Below, piece by piece: positions 18,272-28,266 of a DNA stretch of 64,000 nucleotides. Below the pieces are notes generated by a model. That model searched no databases. It was not told the origin of the DNA and worked only from the letters and a program-made list of their open reading frames with translations. Position 1 is the stretch's first letter; each line of letters starts with the position of its first letter. A program made the translations under genes and the position numbers. The stretch comes from Lachnospiraceae bacterium EP-SM-12S-S03 (GTDB taxonomy: Bacteria > Bacillota > Clostridia > Lachnospirales > Lachnospiraceae): the NCBI GenBank assembly GCA_020540725.1, contig JAJBSL010000002.1:1-64000 (forward strand). The letters are read 5' to 3'.

Positions 18272-18664
18272 TTACACCTCCGTTTTCATTTCATACAATT
18301 CGCAGACTGCCATCTGTAGATCTGTAATCTGCTTCGCATCCTTTTCTCTTGCCTCTCCCAAATCTGCCTGCATCTGTTCCACGTTAGATAGTCGTTCTTC
18401 CGGACTTTCTCCTGTCCGATGCATAGCTACACCGAGAATTTCTCCGGTATATTTCTCAATTCTGAGCAATTCTGTGTAATTTGCATAAGCGGCCTTCACT
18501 TGCTCCCTCTCGATTACTTCAATCTTTTCACAAGCAAATTTATCTTCAAATTTGTTTCTCAATTCCTCTTCCGTTGAGGAAATGGTTTTTATCTGCAGTA
18601 ATGTTCCAACGAGTTCAGCAGACTGAATCTGCAGTTCTGTTGCATCGTTAAATCTTAAAATCAT
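18272..18664 (-). CDS. Phage tail-region protein, unknown
   Basis: Predicted 130-residue protein. The first half is beta-rich (MILRFNDATELQIQSAELVG), the last 40 residues form a predicted coiled coil (ERLSNVEQMQADLGEA). ATG at 18664 has AAGGAG five bases upstream; a longer reading frame begins at 18694 without a site. It lies between tail-tip genes and may be a structural or fibre-accessory protein. Confidence 0.65.
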   Translation of the reverse strand: MILRFNDATELQIQSAELVGTLLQIKTISSTEEELRNKFEDKFACEKIEVIEREQVKAAYANYTELLRIEKYTGEILGVAMHRTGESPEERLSNVEQMQADLGEAREKDAKQITDLQMAVCELYEMKTEV

Positions 18665-18713
18665 ATCTTCTCCTTCCTGCTGCATCTGCAGCATAAAAAA
18701 TTATGATCAGCAC

Positions 18714-19589
18714 TTAGCTTTTTGTCATATACGTTTGTGCAAATCTCCACTCATGTGTACTCGATAAGGATTTCCAAGACACGCTTAAACCACGTGTCTG
18801 CAAATTGACTTTTCCGTCCGTGGTGATGATAATCATTGTGTTCTGTAGGTTGTCGCTCGAATCCACATTAATATTGATCGGTACTGCATTTTTTGGCCAG
18901 TATTCTTCCGGAAGCGTCCATAATGTTTGCGCAGACCATGCATTTTGATTTGGCACTAGATTTTGGCGGCCTGCAAACTCTATAAATGCGAATTTTCCGC
19001 TTCGAGAGACTGTGATATAAAGTCCTTTATCGTTGGCATAACCGTATCGTTTGCCCTCGATCTGCGTGCGTATATCAGACAAATATTTATTTGTTTCATA
19101 CATTGACATTAGTACCTTGAATGCCGGATCTACACCTACTACATTCAATCCGTTTAGTTCCACTATATACAGTATCATTTCATGTTTTAATGCTCCCAAT
19201 CTGATGTCTCCTGTTGTCGGAGCCGGCGCCACCGGCGTTCCCGTTGTCGGAGTTCCCTGTAATACGGCAAGGGTGATGTTTTCGATTCCCGAGGAGGAAT
19301 CTTTTGTGTATCGTGCTACTATGGCATCTTTTCTTTTCATTCCTTGATTTCCATTGTTAATCGTGACATTTTCATAAGTCCCCGGCTTAATTCGCCAATG
19401 AACACCTTGCATAACTAGCTCTCCATCACTAATTCTAACAGAATTATTCGATATCAACGTAGCTTTCGCCTGTTCTCCGACACCAAGGACATAGTCTTCT
19501 GTTCCTACAACACCTTGTTGAAATCCTCCAACATCATTGGAGGTGACATGGTTCCGCCCCTGATATCCTGTTACAATCTCAATTGACAT
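18714..19589 (-). CDS. Tail-tip protein, possible carbohydrate-contact module
   Basis: Predicted 291-residue protein. The first 130 residues (IEIVTGYQGRNHVTS, then SVRISDGELVMQGVHWRI) are of a type common in Firmicute siphovirus tail modules, where they follow the Gp37-like protein; the C-terminal half is beta-rich. AAGGAG lies nine bases before the ATG at 19589, one base beyond the upstream stop codon. Exact role unknown; baseplate or fibre component inferred from position. Confidence 0.7.
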   Translation of the reverse strand: MSIEIVTGYQGRNHVTSNDVGGFQQGVVGTEDYVLGVGEQAKATLISNNSVRISDGELVMQGVHWRIKPGTYENVTINNGNQGMKRKDAIVARYTKDSSSGIENITLAVLQGTPTTGTPVAPAPTTGDIRLGALKHEMILYIVELNGLNVVGVDPAFKVLMSMYETNKYLSDIRTQIEGKRYGYANDKGLYITVSRSGKFAFIEFAGRQNLVPNQNAWSAQTLWTLPEEYWPKNAVPININVDSSDNLQNTMIIITTDGKVNLQTRGLSVSWKSLSSTHEWRFAQTYMTKS

Positions 19590-19590
19590 C

Positions 19591-20589
19591 CTAATCATCT
19601 CCTTCAATTTTGTATTCTATTTTCTCTGTTCCTTTGGAATATGTGTATATCTTTCCGATAACCGGCTTTCTGACCGTGATTCCTGTAATGTAATCTCTAC
19701 CGGCAATAATATCTCCAATTTCATATTCTTCTGTAATTCCATCTTTGATGGAAGGCTTAAAAGTCTTAGAGTTCATACGTTCTTTCAAACGTTCTTTTCC
19801 TTTTTCTACAAGCTCTGCTTCCTCTGCGTTGCTATAATCATAAGTTTCTGTATTTTCTTCAATTCCGGTATAATATTTTGTTTCGCCAATTGTGCCATTC
19901 TTTTGTATATACAGGTGCTTAACAATTCTGTCTTTTAAATCTCCTTTTCCAAGACAAATCAGATGATTAACTCCGTTTCTTTTTTCGTTTACGACAAAAT
20001 TTAGTCGGCAATCCTGGGACAACTCCATTTCTTCGGAATAATCCTTGATTGGTACGATCTGTACCCTGACATAACCGGCTTCCATACTGTTCTTGATATA
20101 AGCAAGTGACAATCTATGATTGATGGACTGTAACATTTTCACGATTCCGTCCAAAAGCGTCGCATATCGGTCAAACTGAAATTTCTGAATCTCTATCGCA
20201 TCTACCATATCCACAACGGAAAAGAGATCCGATAGTCCATGCTCTCTTATCAAATCTCTTACTATATTACATACTTCTCCGGATACCGTCCGATAGTCCT
20301 GCCCCTGGGGTGGCTCGATCACTTTCTTTGCAAGCATGCCGCGGAAGGTATTCCCTCTTGCATAGATGGCATCCTGAGACGTATCGCTTTCCACTTCCTT
20401 GATGATTCCTCCAAACTCAGTTTCTTCGATGTACACCAAGCTGTCGAATGTCATTTGCTTATTCCAATTCTGTACGCTTGTCTTAAGTTCGAAGTCATTA
20501 TCTGTTCCAATATCAATATCTGTTTCCACACCGTCCAGATGTCCAATTTCCACTCCATTCTTATCTGCGAGTATTATTCTTGTATCCAT
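19591..20589 (-). CDS. Gp37-like tail protein (ReqiPepy6 family)
   Basis: Predicted 332-residue tail-tip component. The N-terminus (VEIGHLDGVETDIDIGTDNDFEL) and the order of beta domains fit the Siphovirus ReqiPepy6 Gp37-like family, which replaces the usual tail-associated lysin hub. It overlaps the distal tail gene by 16 bases. It probably forms the hub below the distal tail ring. Confidence 0.82.
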   Translation of the reverse strand: MDTRIILADKNGVEIGHLDGVETDIDIGTDNDFELKTSVQNWNKQMTFDSLVYIEETEFGGIIKEVESDTSQDAIYARGNTFRGMLAKKVIEPPQGQDYRTVSGEVCNIVRDLIREHGLSDLFSVVDMVDAIEIQKFQFDRYATLLDGIVKMLQSINHRLSLAYIKNSMEAGYVRVQIVPIKDYSEEMELSQDCRLNFVVNEKRNGVNHLICLGKGDLKDRIVKHLYIQKNGTIGETKYYTGIEENTETYDYSNAEEAELVEKGKERLKERMNSKTFKPSIKDGITEEYEIGDIIAGRDYITGITVRKPVIGKIYTYSKGTEKIEYKIEGDD

Positions 20590-21419
20590 TTCGGTTCACT
20601 CCTCTCTGCAAAGAGTATAACGTCAAATCCAAAATCTCCCGACCAGTTCACTGCGACTTCTCCAGATGGAATCAATTCAAATACACTTTGCTCAAATCCT
20701 CGGTTATTAAATTCATTTACCTGTGTTCCATTCGCCATCGTACGAATCACACTCCGCACCTTGCTGTCAATCGTCAGATATTCATTTTCTTCTACTGTCG
20801 TATTCACGACATACGTATGTCCTCCGATAATTACCATCGGATTCATTACCGGTCCGTAAAAAATCATCCGAAAGTTCACTTTTGCATAATGGTTATTCTG
20901 CAATGAAGAAATTCCTTTTTGGTTTCCTGTAAAATCATATGAAAAATCATATGGAAAATCTAAATACTGATTACTTCCCATTTCATCATACTTTTGGAAA
21001 GAATGTCTACTTTCTGTAATCCAGAATGAGTTTTCTGTCACAAGAGAAATTTCATTATCCAGCGTATCACAGTCGCATTCCCAATCCGATTTCTCAGAAG
21101 CATAAATATAACAGTTTAAAAACTGATTTCCAACATATAGTTTTCCCGGCTTATGATTCAAGATATCTTTTTCAGTCACCTCGCAAAATCGGTTAATTGC
21201 ATCATAATACTGCAATTCATTGGAAGATGAAATGGAAAGTACCAACTTTTTTGTTTGGATGCCCCGCTTAAATTTTGTGATTTTCCCTCCATAATCCCCA
21301 TAGACTTCACTTTCGTATTCCCACTGAAAGTCAAATAAATCTCCCGTCTGCAACCGGTAAGGCCTACTAAGCAAGTCAAGCTTCACGCCTTCATTACTCT
21401 CATAATAAATTTTCATCAT
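20574..21419 (-). CDS. Distal tail protein (Dit)
   Basis: Predicted 281-residue protein forming the hexameric ring that joins tube and tail tip. The N-terminal part (LDLLSRPYRLQTGDLFDFQWEYE) and the later VVNTTVEENEYLTIDS segment are typical of Dit proteins. It starts inside the last codon of the tape measure gene (ATGA overlap) and precedes the Gp37-like gene, the standard siphovirus order. Confidence 0.85.
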   Translation of the reverse strand: MMKIYYESNEGVKLDLLSRPYRLQTGDLFDFQWEYESEVYGDYGGKITKFKRGIQTKKLVLSISSSNELQYYDAINRFCEVTEKDILNHKPGKLYVGNQFLNCYIYASEKSDWECDCDTLDNEISLVTENSFWITESRHSFQKYDEMGSNQYLDFPYDFSYDFTGNQKGISSLQNNHYAKVNFRMIFYGPVMNPMVIIGGHTYVVNTTVEENEYLTIDSKVRSVIRTMANGTQVNEFNNRGFEQSVFELIPSGEVAVNWSGDFGFDVILFAERSEPKWIQE

Positions 21420-24400
21420 GCTTTTACCGCCTCCCTTACCAATCGGAATAATTCTCTTTCCCTCGCCCGGAATGTCATTCCCTCCAAAGCTTCTGTAATG
21501 TCTTTTGATGCATATCGGCTAAACTCTTTCGCAAGTTTTGAAATATCGCCTTCTTGAAGGCTGACTTTTACGTGAGATAATTTTTCTGCCAAATCTCCAG
21601 CCATGAATTCATGCACAACCTTCATCGTCATATTGGAGCCAATCATTGTCTTCTCTGTAGACATTGCTGCACGCATCCTTCCAAGTTGATATTGTACATC
21701 TAGTCCGGAAAGAACAGTATCGGAAAGTTCTTTTGAAGCCTTCTTGGTTTCTGGAATCATTCTCCTTAATCCAATCGGGAGTCCAACTCCAGCAAATTCT
21801 CCAAGTTCTGTTGTTTCTTTGGAAGGTGAGTTGATTCTCAATGTTTTCTTAATTGCTAACAATGCGCTAGAAGCCAAACTCTTTGCGGCGCTTACCGCAT
21901 TCCCAATTGCATTAGAAATTCCTCCGCCAAACCCGGAACCGAAGTTATATCCGGCATCGGAAGCATCTACGGATTCCATTCCTCTCTTCGCCGCATTTGC
22001 AATTGTCTTTCCGGAAGAAGTAGAGTTCCCATTTGTTCTCGATACGCCGCTTGCATAGTTTCTTCCAAAATTCTGACCTGTTCCATTGGGGTTGATAGAA
22101 CCAGCGCCGCTTTTCGCCGCATTAGCAATCATCAGTCCGCTTGACGTTAAAGTTCCCCTTGTTCCTGAAATCCCACCTGAAAGCAATCTTCCAAATACCG
22201 AGCCCTCTTTTGTTGGATTCACAGCGCCCGCACCTGCTCTTGCGGCATTTGCAATCATACTACCTGTTCCACTTAACACGCCTTTCATTGCAGAAATACC
22301 GCCATTTAAAAGCGTACCAAATACAGTACCCACACCGGTAGGATTTACTGAGCTAGCTCCTGCTTTCGCCGCATTCGCATTACATTCTCCTGCAATTCTC
22401 GAATTTTCAGTTTGAGAAGAAACACCAAGCCCGAAGAACTGCATCGCAGATGCACCGACCTGCACAAGACCTTCCGTCAAACCTCCTCCGGAAAACTTTC
22501 CAAGAAACTCTGCAATAAAACTATCTGCTTTTGACAACGGGTCCTCTTTCCCCTGTTCCAGTCCTCCTGAAGCTCCCGGCCACACCTGAGCAAAGATTTC
22601 TCTTACTGCCTGTGATGGACTATGTACCTGTAGTGCTTCCCGCAAACTTTCCAAGAATGCATCCACTCCTTCTTTGGCCGGGTCTGAAAGATCTTCAAAC
22701 CCCTCCAATCCCTGTAAAGCGCCATACCATGCCTGTGACCATGTTTCTGCTGTCTTCTCATCCAAGCCAGCAAATCCATTAATAAAACTTTCTACACTCT
22801 TCTTGGATTCTGCATCCAACTTTCCCGACATGTTTGCCTGTGCTAATGCCGATATCATCGCCGCACTGGCTTCCGGACCGATACCCTGAATCCCTTGAGC
22901 AATTCCACCTGGAAGTTTATTGAATTCAGCAATAGAGTTTACCGCTGCTCTCGCCATATCTTGATACACACTATCTGCGACCTGTACAGAACCATTTTGA
23001 ATCAGCTGCAGATTCTCTATAAAACTGTTTGCCTGGTCATACATCTGCTGCCTCGTCTCATTAGACGCTTTTAAAGCCTCTGCATTATACGATTGATACG
23101 ATGTGACAAGTGCTGTCATTGCTGCTTCAATCTTCGCCGTTTCTCCGGAAGCCATTGCCTCCGCCAGTGCATTGTAATTATTCACTTCATTTGACAAAGA
23201 ACTCAATGTACTCTTGGCAGACTCCATTGCATTATTTGCTTCTTTCTGCCCTTCAGTGGCTTTATTCAGCGCATCATCCGCTTCCGCAAGTCTTTGTGCA
23301 TATAACCTTGCATCGTTACCTCCGCTTTCTATGACCGCATCATAAAGTTCTTCTGCCTCTTTTTTCGCTTTAGTAGCCTCTTCCACCTTCCTATTCTGGT
23401 CTTCAAGAGTCTTTGCCGATTTCTTGTACTTTTCCATTGCCTCAGACGTTTTCTCATAAGCCTGAGCCATGTCATCCTGCATACTGCTAAGAAGCGCTTC
23501 TGCTTTCTTTTGTACAATCAGCTCTTTAATCTTGGAAATAGTTTCCTCATAATTCTGAATGACACCATCTGTCATGGAAATTTCTACACCAAGCGCATTC
23601 GCCAACTGACCTGTAATTACCTTTGCACGCTCTTCATATCCGGCTTTTACTTTTCCATTCTGATCTGTAATTCCTTGCAGCTCTTCCACCAAAGACGAAT
23701 AACTAGAATATTCTCTGTCGATAGATTGTACTGCCTCTTCGCGTGCTTCATGTTCTACATTCAATGCCTCTATCGCCTCATTTGAAGCATCGATTGCCTT
23801 CTTCTGTTCTTCTGTTAATCCCCACGTTACTTCTGACGCATTGTCACTCATCAGAACATAAGCCCCTAGTCCAACCGTAAGAGCCCCAACCGCAGTCGCA
23901 AGAAGTGTAATCGGATTTGCCGCCATGACTGCATTCCATGCCGCCTGTGCTGCAGTTGCAAGCGTGATTTTTCCTGTTAATACTCCAACTACCATTTCCT
24001 TTGTAGTCAACGCTCCTGATGCCGCCAAAACCTGCAAGGCATTCGCCTTTTCAGCCGCTGTAAGTAAGGCAACTGTAGATGCTAAACCTTTCATACCAGA
24101 TTGAATGCTCATTACAATAGAATATCCCTTAAACGCCGTATATCCAGCAACCGCAACCGGAACCAGTGTATCCAGATTTTCTACCACCGTCTCCACCCCG
24201 TCAGCGAGTGGAGGTAATACGGTCTTACCGAGATTCAACCCTGCCGATGCAATATTTTTTATTGGAGTAATCACTTGTTTTGCCGCCGGACTCATATCTT
24301 CTAATTCGTCAATAAATTCTCCAGCTATTTCCCCTGCTTCTTCTATTGCCCCTTGGAATCCACCACGTTCAAATGCTCCGGATAACCTGTCTACTGCCTC

Positions 24401-25474
24401 AATTCCCTCTTGTGCCGCTTCTTTTAACGGAGTCTCCAACTCTTCATACGCCTGAATTCCAAGCGTTTCCAATCCGCCGCCAAGTTCTTCCAAAGCTCCT
24501 TTTAAGTTATCCTGCATGGTTTCAGCCATTTTCTGTGCCGTCCCATCAGCAGCATTAATTTCTTGTACCAGTTTATTAAAATCGCCTTCTCCGGCATTCA
24601 CGATTGCAAGTAAACCGGACATTGCCTCTTGACCTGCAATAGAAGCCGCATAACTTGCTTTTTGACTATCATCAAGTTCCGCAAACCTATCTCGTAGTGT
24701 TCCAATCACTTCTATCAACGGCTTCATCGTGCCATCTGTATTTGTAACGCTGATTCCAAGTTCCTTCATAGCCACCGCCGCATCTTCCGGTGGCTTCACA
24801 AGTCTTGTCAGCATGGCTCGAAGTGATGTTCCTGCCTGTTCCCCCTTGATTCCGGCATTCGCCATCAATCCAATTGCAACAGCCGTATCCTCAATGGAAT
24901 ATTTCATAGAACCTGCGATTGGCGCAACGTATTTGAATGTCTGTCCCATCATACCTACATTGGTATTGGAACTAGATGCAGCCTTCGCAAGTACATCCGC
25001 AAAGTGTGCACTATCGCTCGCTTGAAGTCCAAAGGCGGTCAATGCATCCGTTACGATATCTGACACTAAAGCAAGGTCTTCTCCTGATGCGGCTGCAAGG
25101 TTCATGACACCTTCGATTCCATTCAGCATGTCCGTTGTCTTCCATCCGGCCATCGCCATGTATTCAAATGCCGCCGCAGATTCCGATGCAGAGAACTTCG
25201 TCTTCGCACCCATCTCTTTTGCCTTGTCTGTCAACGCAGCAAGTTCATTCCCAGTTGCTCCGGATATCGCCGCAACTTTGGACATTCCCTGTTCGAAATT
25301 TGCACCGGTTACGGCTGCTGCTGTTCCGGCCGCCGCAACCGCTGTAGTCGCCACTTTCGTTGCCTTTGCTACTGCACCAAATCCTTTTTGTGCAATTCCC
25401 GGTAATCTGGACAGTCCACTCTCTATCCCCGAACTATCTAAGTCTGTCTCGATTACAACCTTTCCATCTGCCAT
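21416..25474 (-). CDS. Tail tape measure protein
   Basis: Predicted 1352-residue protein that sets tail length and enters the cell with the DNA. Residues about 55-330 are the TP901-type core (FEQGMSKVAAISGATGNEL, FKYVAPIAGSMKYSIEDTAV). Hydrophobic segments near 475-540 and long coiled coils (570-800) follow. Residues about 1025-1195 carry tandem repeats of roughly 42 residues. By the usual 1.5 angstrom per residue rule a tail near 200 nm is expected (inference). The start lies downstream of GCAGGTG. Confidence 0.95.
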   Translation of the reverse strand: MADGKVVIETDLDSSGIESGLSRLPGIAQKGFGAVAKATKVATTAVAAAGTAAAVTGANFEQGMSKVAAISGATGNELAALTDKAKEMGAKTKFSASESAAAFEYMAMAGWKTTDMLNGIEGVMNLAAASGEDLALVSDIVTDALTAFGLQASDSAHFADVLAKAASSSNTNVGMMGQTFKYVAPIAGSMKYSIEDTAVAIGLMANAGIKGEQAGTSLRAMLTRLVKPPEDAAVAMKELGISVTNTDGTMKPLIEVIGTLRDRFAELDDSQKASYAASIAGQEAMSGLLAIVNAGEGDFNKLVQEINAADGTAQKMAETMQDNLKGALEELGGGLETLGIQAYEELETPLKEAAQEGIEAVDRLSGAFERGGFQGAIEEAGEIAGEFIDELEDMSPAAKQVITPIKNIASAGLNLGKTVLPPLADGVETVVENLDTLVPVAVAGYTAFKGYSIVMSIQSGMKGLASTVALLTAAEKANALQVLAASGALTTKEMVVGVLTGKITLATAAQAAWNAVMAANPITLLATAVGALTVGLGAYVLMSDNASEVTWGLTEEQKKAIDASNEAIEALNVEHEAREEAVQSIDREYSSYSSLVEELQGITDQNGKVKAGYEERAKVITGQLANALGVEISMTDGVIQNYEETISKIKELIVQKKAEALLSSMQDDMAQAYEKTSEAMEKYKKSAKTLEDQNRKVEEATKAKKEAEELYDAVIESGGNDARLYAQRLAEADDALNKATEGQKEANNAMESAKSTLSSLSNEVNNYNALAEAMASGETAKIEAAMTALVTSYQSYNAEALKASNETRQQMYDQANSFIENLQLIQNGSVQVADSVYQDMARAAVNSIAEFNKLPGGIAQGIQGIGPEASAAMISALAQANMSGKLDAESKKSVESFINGFAGLDEKTAETWSQAWYGALQGLEGFEDLSDPAKEGVDAFLESLREALQVHSPSQAVREIFAQVWPGASGGLEQGKEDPLSKADSFIAEFLGKFSGGGLTEGLVQVGASAMQFFGLGVSSQTENSRIAGECNANAAKAGASSVNPTGVGTVFGTLLNGGISAMKGVLSGTGSMIANAARAGAGAVNPTKEGSVFGRLLSGGISGTRGTLTSSGLMIANAAKSGAGSINPNGTGQNFGRNYASGVSRTNGNSTSSGKTIANAAKRGMESVDASDAGYNFGSGFGGGISNAIGNAVSAAKSLASSALLAIKKTLRINSPSKETTELGEFAGVGLPIGLRRMIPETKKASKELSDTVLSGLDVQYQLGRMRAAMSTEKTMIGSNMTMKVVHEFMAGDLAEKLSHVKVSLQEGDISKLAKEFSRYASKDITEALEGMTFRARERELFRLVREAVKA
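21900..22390 (-). repeat. Tandem 42-codon repeats within the tape measure gene
   Basis: Four to five degenerate copies of a unit containing IANAAxxGAGxxNP and GGIS, encoded in frame. Units differ at many positions, so the duplication is not recent. Gain or loss of a unit would change tail length. Confidence 0.75.
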
Positions 25475-25527
25475 TTTTTTGTTTTCACCTGCCTCTTAGC
25501 TAAACTGTGCACAATTACATCCATCTG

Positions 25528-25893
25528 CTACTTTCTGTTTTTATGTCGATGATAGAACTGTTTTCTTCCACCTTCATTCAAATATTTCCTTCCCCTGTCA
25601 TCCAGAGTCTTTCTCTGTCTTACCGCCTCATCCACCAATGCCTCAAATGCATCCAAGTGTGTATTCAGGTTATATTTCTCTCCGCATACCTGAATTCCTG
25701 TACCTTCACCGAATACATCGTCAATACAAGTACGAATCGCTTCGCACTGCTTTTTAATGGATGAAGAGAACTTCTCCTCTTCTCCAATTCCATTCAATGT
25801 TTCCATGACCTTCTCAAAAGCATCTTCATACTTTCGGGCTGTCTCCATATCGAACAAATCAAACTCAAACTCTTTTCCATTCATTACTAACAT
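25528..25893 (-). CDS. Tail assembly chaperone-like protein (I recall DUF6673)
   Basis: Predicted 121-residue helical protein (MLVMNGKEFEFDLFDMETARKYEDAF) located directly before the tape measure gene, where tail assembly chaperones lie. Residues 90-121 are very basic. It is separated by 11 bases from the Gp15-like gene. I saw no obvious slippery sequence for a frameshifted product, so the pair appears to be two independent proteins. Confidence 0.7.
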   Translation of the reverse strand: MLVMNGKEFEFDLFDMETARKYEDAFEKVMETLNGIGEEEKFSSSIKKQCEAIRTCIDDVFGEGTGIQVCGEKYNLNTHLDAFEALVDEAVRQRKTLDDRGRKYLNEGGRKQFYHRHKNRK

Positions 25894-25904
25894 TCTGCTT
25901 CCTC

Positions 25905-26504
25905 CTACCTCTCTAAAAATCTTGAAATATCCTCACCGTTTATAAGCGCTTGAATAAATTCTTCATCACGCTCTTCCTCGTATTTTGAAATCTTATAATA
26001 TCTCTGCATAGAATCCAAAAATTTCTTACGTTCTTTCGAAATTCCATCCATATTCGTGTCAATCACACGATACTGCATAATCTGAGACAATCGGACTTCC
26101 TCTCCCAAATCATCTAGAAGAGCACGAAATAGCCACCAATGAAGAGATTCTATTTTCAGTAAATCAATCCCGTATCTCGCCTTGAATGCCGACCAGATCA
26201 AAAGATCGTCTTCTTCAAAGTCAAAGGGAATATTACTGTTGATACCAAGCACTTTGTTGGATGGTTTATGCGTCTTCTCATTTTTTCCGCAATTAACAAA
26301 CCAATTCAATGCCGTAATTGCTTCCTCGATGTCCTTTGGAAGCACATCAAAGATATTCTGTAGCGCCTGTAAGATTGACATCCCATCATCTTCTCCGGAA
26401 TTCAATATACGGTCATATGCCAAAATGACGCGGAAATCCGTATGAATCGGATATTCCACGCCACCAATCTTTAAGGATTCCGGAAGTCCATCTAAGAAAA
26501 TCAT
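25905..26504 (-). CDS. Gp15-family tail protein
   Basis: Predicted 199-residue protein of the bacteriophage Gp15 family: N-terminal GLPESLKIGGVEYPIHTDFR, a central ALNWFVNCGK, the SAFKARYGIDL segment and LHWWLFRALLDDL. In related phages it lies between the major tail and tape measure genes and is thought to assist tail assembly. Start ATG follows GGAAGGAAG. Confidence 0.85.
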   Translation of the reverse strand: MIFLDGLPESLKIGGVEYPIHTDFRVILAYDRILNSGEDDGMSILQALQNIFDVLPKDIEEAITALNWFVNCGKNEKTHKPSNKVLGINSNIPFDFEEDDLLIWSAFKARYGIDLLKIESLHWWLFRALLDDLGEEVRLSQIMQYRVIDTNMDGISKERKKFLDSMQRYYKISKYEEERDEEFIQALINGEDISRFLER

Positions 26505-26574
26505 ACGTTTTCTTCCTTCCTCATTTTACGTTTCCGCACAGTTCCAGAGGTTTTCTCCCGAGCCGGCGGACTGG

Positions 26575-27081
26575 TTACTTTACCAGCATTGTATCTGCTC
26601 CCGCTGTAAATTTCTTGGTTGTCGTATCGAAATGTCCTTCTTCCCAATCACCAATTCCAAGAAGGTTTCCGGAGCCCTTTAGTTCTCCATCGTTATCTTC
26701 AAAAGCAGAAACTTCTACCGCAACCCTTCTCTTTCGAGCCGGGAATCCTTTTTCCGATTTCTGTCCAGCCAAATCTACGCGGATATATTCAGTCTCCGCA
26801 TCATCTCCAGTGAGTTCTTTCCGTCCAATGTTTGCAATAAATGATACTGCAGCCTGGGATTCGATCATATCCATCTCAAACGGTGCAGTCCAATCATATC
26901 CTTTAATTGACTTGGAAGCTGACTTATCTCCTACATAACGTCTGGATCCTGTCTGTGCGGATGGTGAATCATCAATCTTTGTAAAACCGGTGTTCATAAG
27001 CTCAAATGCCTCTGTATCACTCGTTCTTACATTGATATAGTCTGCTTCCTGATATCTCTGTTTAATTCCTTTTACTGCCAT
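26575..27081 (-). CDS. Major tail tube protein
   Basis: Predicted 168-residue beta-rich protein polymerising into the tail tube. The pattern of an N-terminal extension, a KGYDWTAPFEMDMIES core and a C-terminal EGHFDTTTKKFT strand, with its position between connectors and chaperones, supports the call. Its start overlaps the upstream connector gene by ten bases. Confidence 0.83.
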   Translation of the reverse strand: MAVKGIKQRYQEADYINVRTSDTEAFELMNTGFTKIDDSPSAQTGSRRYVGDKSASKSIKGYDWTAPFEMDMIESQAAVSFIANIGRKELTGDDAETEYIRVDLAGQKSEKGFPARKRRVAVEVSAFEDNDGELKGSGNLLGIGDWEEGHFDTTTKKFTAGADTMLVK

Positions 27082-27524
27082 GTTTCTTCTCCTTTACTCT
27101 GATAATATTGAAATTCGCACTGAATCTGATATCTCGCCTTTGTTTCGGTCACATCCATCAGATATCCGTGCGTAGTTGCCTTGATGCACTTCGCATCCTT
27201 TCCTTCCGACAATTTGGGAAGATTCCCAGTTCTTGTGCAAGCTTCCAACCATTCTGAAAATGCTTCATAAAACTCCGATGTATCAATGTTCTCTACATCT
27301 TCATATGCCTCTCTGGAAGCAAAATAAAACGATACGCGCCGGATGGTATCTCCGTTCACATACCGCTTTACAATCGGCTCCGACGGTACAATCTGAACCG
27401 TGTAGGAGCCTGTATCTTCTTCTAGTTTTTCCATTCCAACTGCCGGCGGGAACATCTGGTCAAATTCTTGTAACACCGGACAATTGTCCCTGATAAACGT
27501 CCGAATACTTTCAATAACACTCAT
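27072..27524 (-). CDS. Tail terminator / minor capsid protein
   Basis: Predicted 150-residue protein (starts MSVIESIRTFIRDNCPVL). Length, acidic character and position directly before the major tail gene fit the tail terminator that caps the tube. The ATG at 27524 overlaps the upstream stop (ATGA) and has GGAGG nine bases before it; the longer reading frame to 27587 is therefore not used. Confidence 0.75.
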   Translation of the reverse strand: MSVIESIRTFIRDNCPVLQEFDQMFPPAVGMEKLEEDTGSYTVQIVPSEPIVKRYVNGDTIRRVSFYFASREAYEDVENIDTSEFYEAFSEWLEACTRTGNLPKLSEGKDAKCIKATTHGYLMDVTETKARYQIQCEFQYYQSKGEETWQ

Positions 27525-27865
27525 TTCGCCTTTCCTCCACAAAATTTCGCCGTAGATTGTACAATCTCTTTGCCCCTGTCCTGCCACATCCGCTTATCCC
27601 ATAGTTTACCTGCCATAGGCGCTTTACTTCGATTCTTTCCTTCATTCTCATAATACTGCTTTCTAGAATACGGTTGTGGGTACATGATACTTTTCTCTTT
27701 TTCTATTGCGGTCTGTTCCATCTTACCACTTAAGAAAGGTACATACGGTGTTGAAAGCCTTCTGACTTCATGGGTAAAGAATCTCTGTCCCTCTCCATTT
27801 TTATTCAGTTTACGTTTCAAAAGAATCTTATCTGCCGGATCTATCTGTATTCTTACACTTGTCAT
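27521..27865 (-). CDS. Head-tail connector / minor capsid protein 2-like
   Basis: Predicted 114-residue basic protein (RIQIDPADKILLKRKLN, then YENEGKNRSKAPMAGKLWDKRMW), like the Minor_capsid_2 family found between head and tail genes in Clostridia phages. Its first base coincides with the last base of the upstream gene. Probably a neck protein. Confidence 0.75.
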   Translation of the reverse strand: MTSVRIQIDPADKILLKRKLNKNGEGQRFFTHEVRRLSTPYVPFLSGKMEQTAIEKEKSIMYPQPYSRKQYYENEGKNRSKAPMAGKLWDKRMWQDRGKEIVQSTAKFCGGKAK

Positions 27866-28245
27866 TATGCAGCGCCTCCAATCCGAAGATGTGGAATTCC
27901 CCCAAATTGATTATCCGACCAGCTATTTACAATTCCATATACATAGTGCTGCTTCTCCAGATCTGCCACTGACTTGATCGTTTCTAGTCTACATTCTCCT
28001 TTTACAAACACATCTTGATTTTCTACTGTCCATTCACAGCCTGTCCGGGATGCATCTTCATCCGGTGCCACATAATCCTTCAATTGTTCTTCCGGAATGC
28101 GTATCTTATAAATATCTGCGCTTCGAACACCTTTTTCCTGTATAGCGATCTTCTGATCGGTGTACCAATATACTTCCGGGATAAAGTGTCGGACATATTC
28201 ATAATGCCCGCTCTCTCGATTTAACTTCCTGTGGTATAGTGTCAT
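27865..28245 (-). CDS. Head-tail connector protein (I recall DUF6751)
   Basis: Predicted 126-residue beta-rich protein (LYHRKLNRESGHYEYVRHFI, later DIYKIRIPEEQL and YVYGIVNSWSDNQFGGIPH). It occupies the place of a head completion or stopper protein in the neck. The function is from gene order. Confidence 0.7.
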   Translation of the reverse strand: MTLYHRKLNRESGHYEYVRHFIPEVYWYTDQKIAIQEKGVRSADIYKIRIPEEQLKDYVAPDEDASRTGCEWTVENQDVFVKGECRLETIKSVADLEKQHYVYGIVNSWSDNQFGGIPHLRIGGAA

Positions 28246-28266
28246 ACTTGCATTTGTGATTATTTT

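Noticed and set aside
21900..22390. CRISPR-like repeats
   Set aside because: The periodic sequence is coding, in frame and degenerate, within the tape measure gene; no CRISPR array or cas gene was seen.
25528..26504. Programmed frameshift between the two tail chaperone genes
   Set aside because: The genes are separated by 11 bases with independent starts, and no slippery heptamer was evident.
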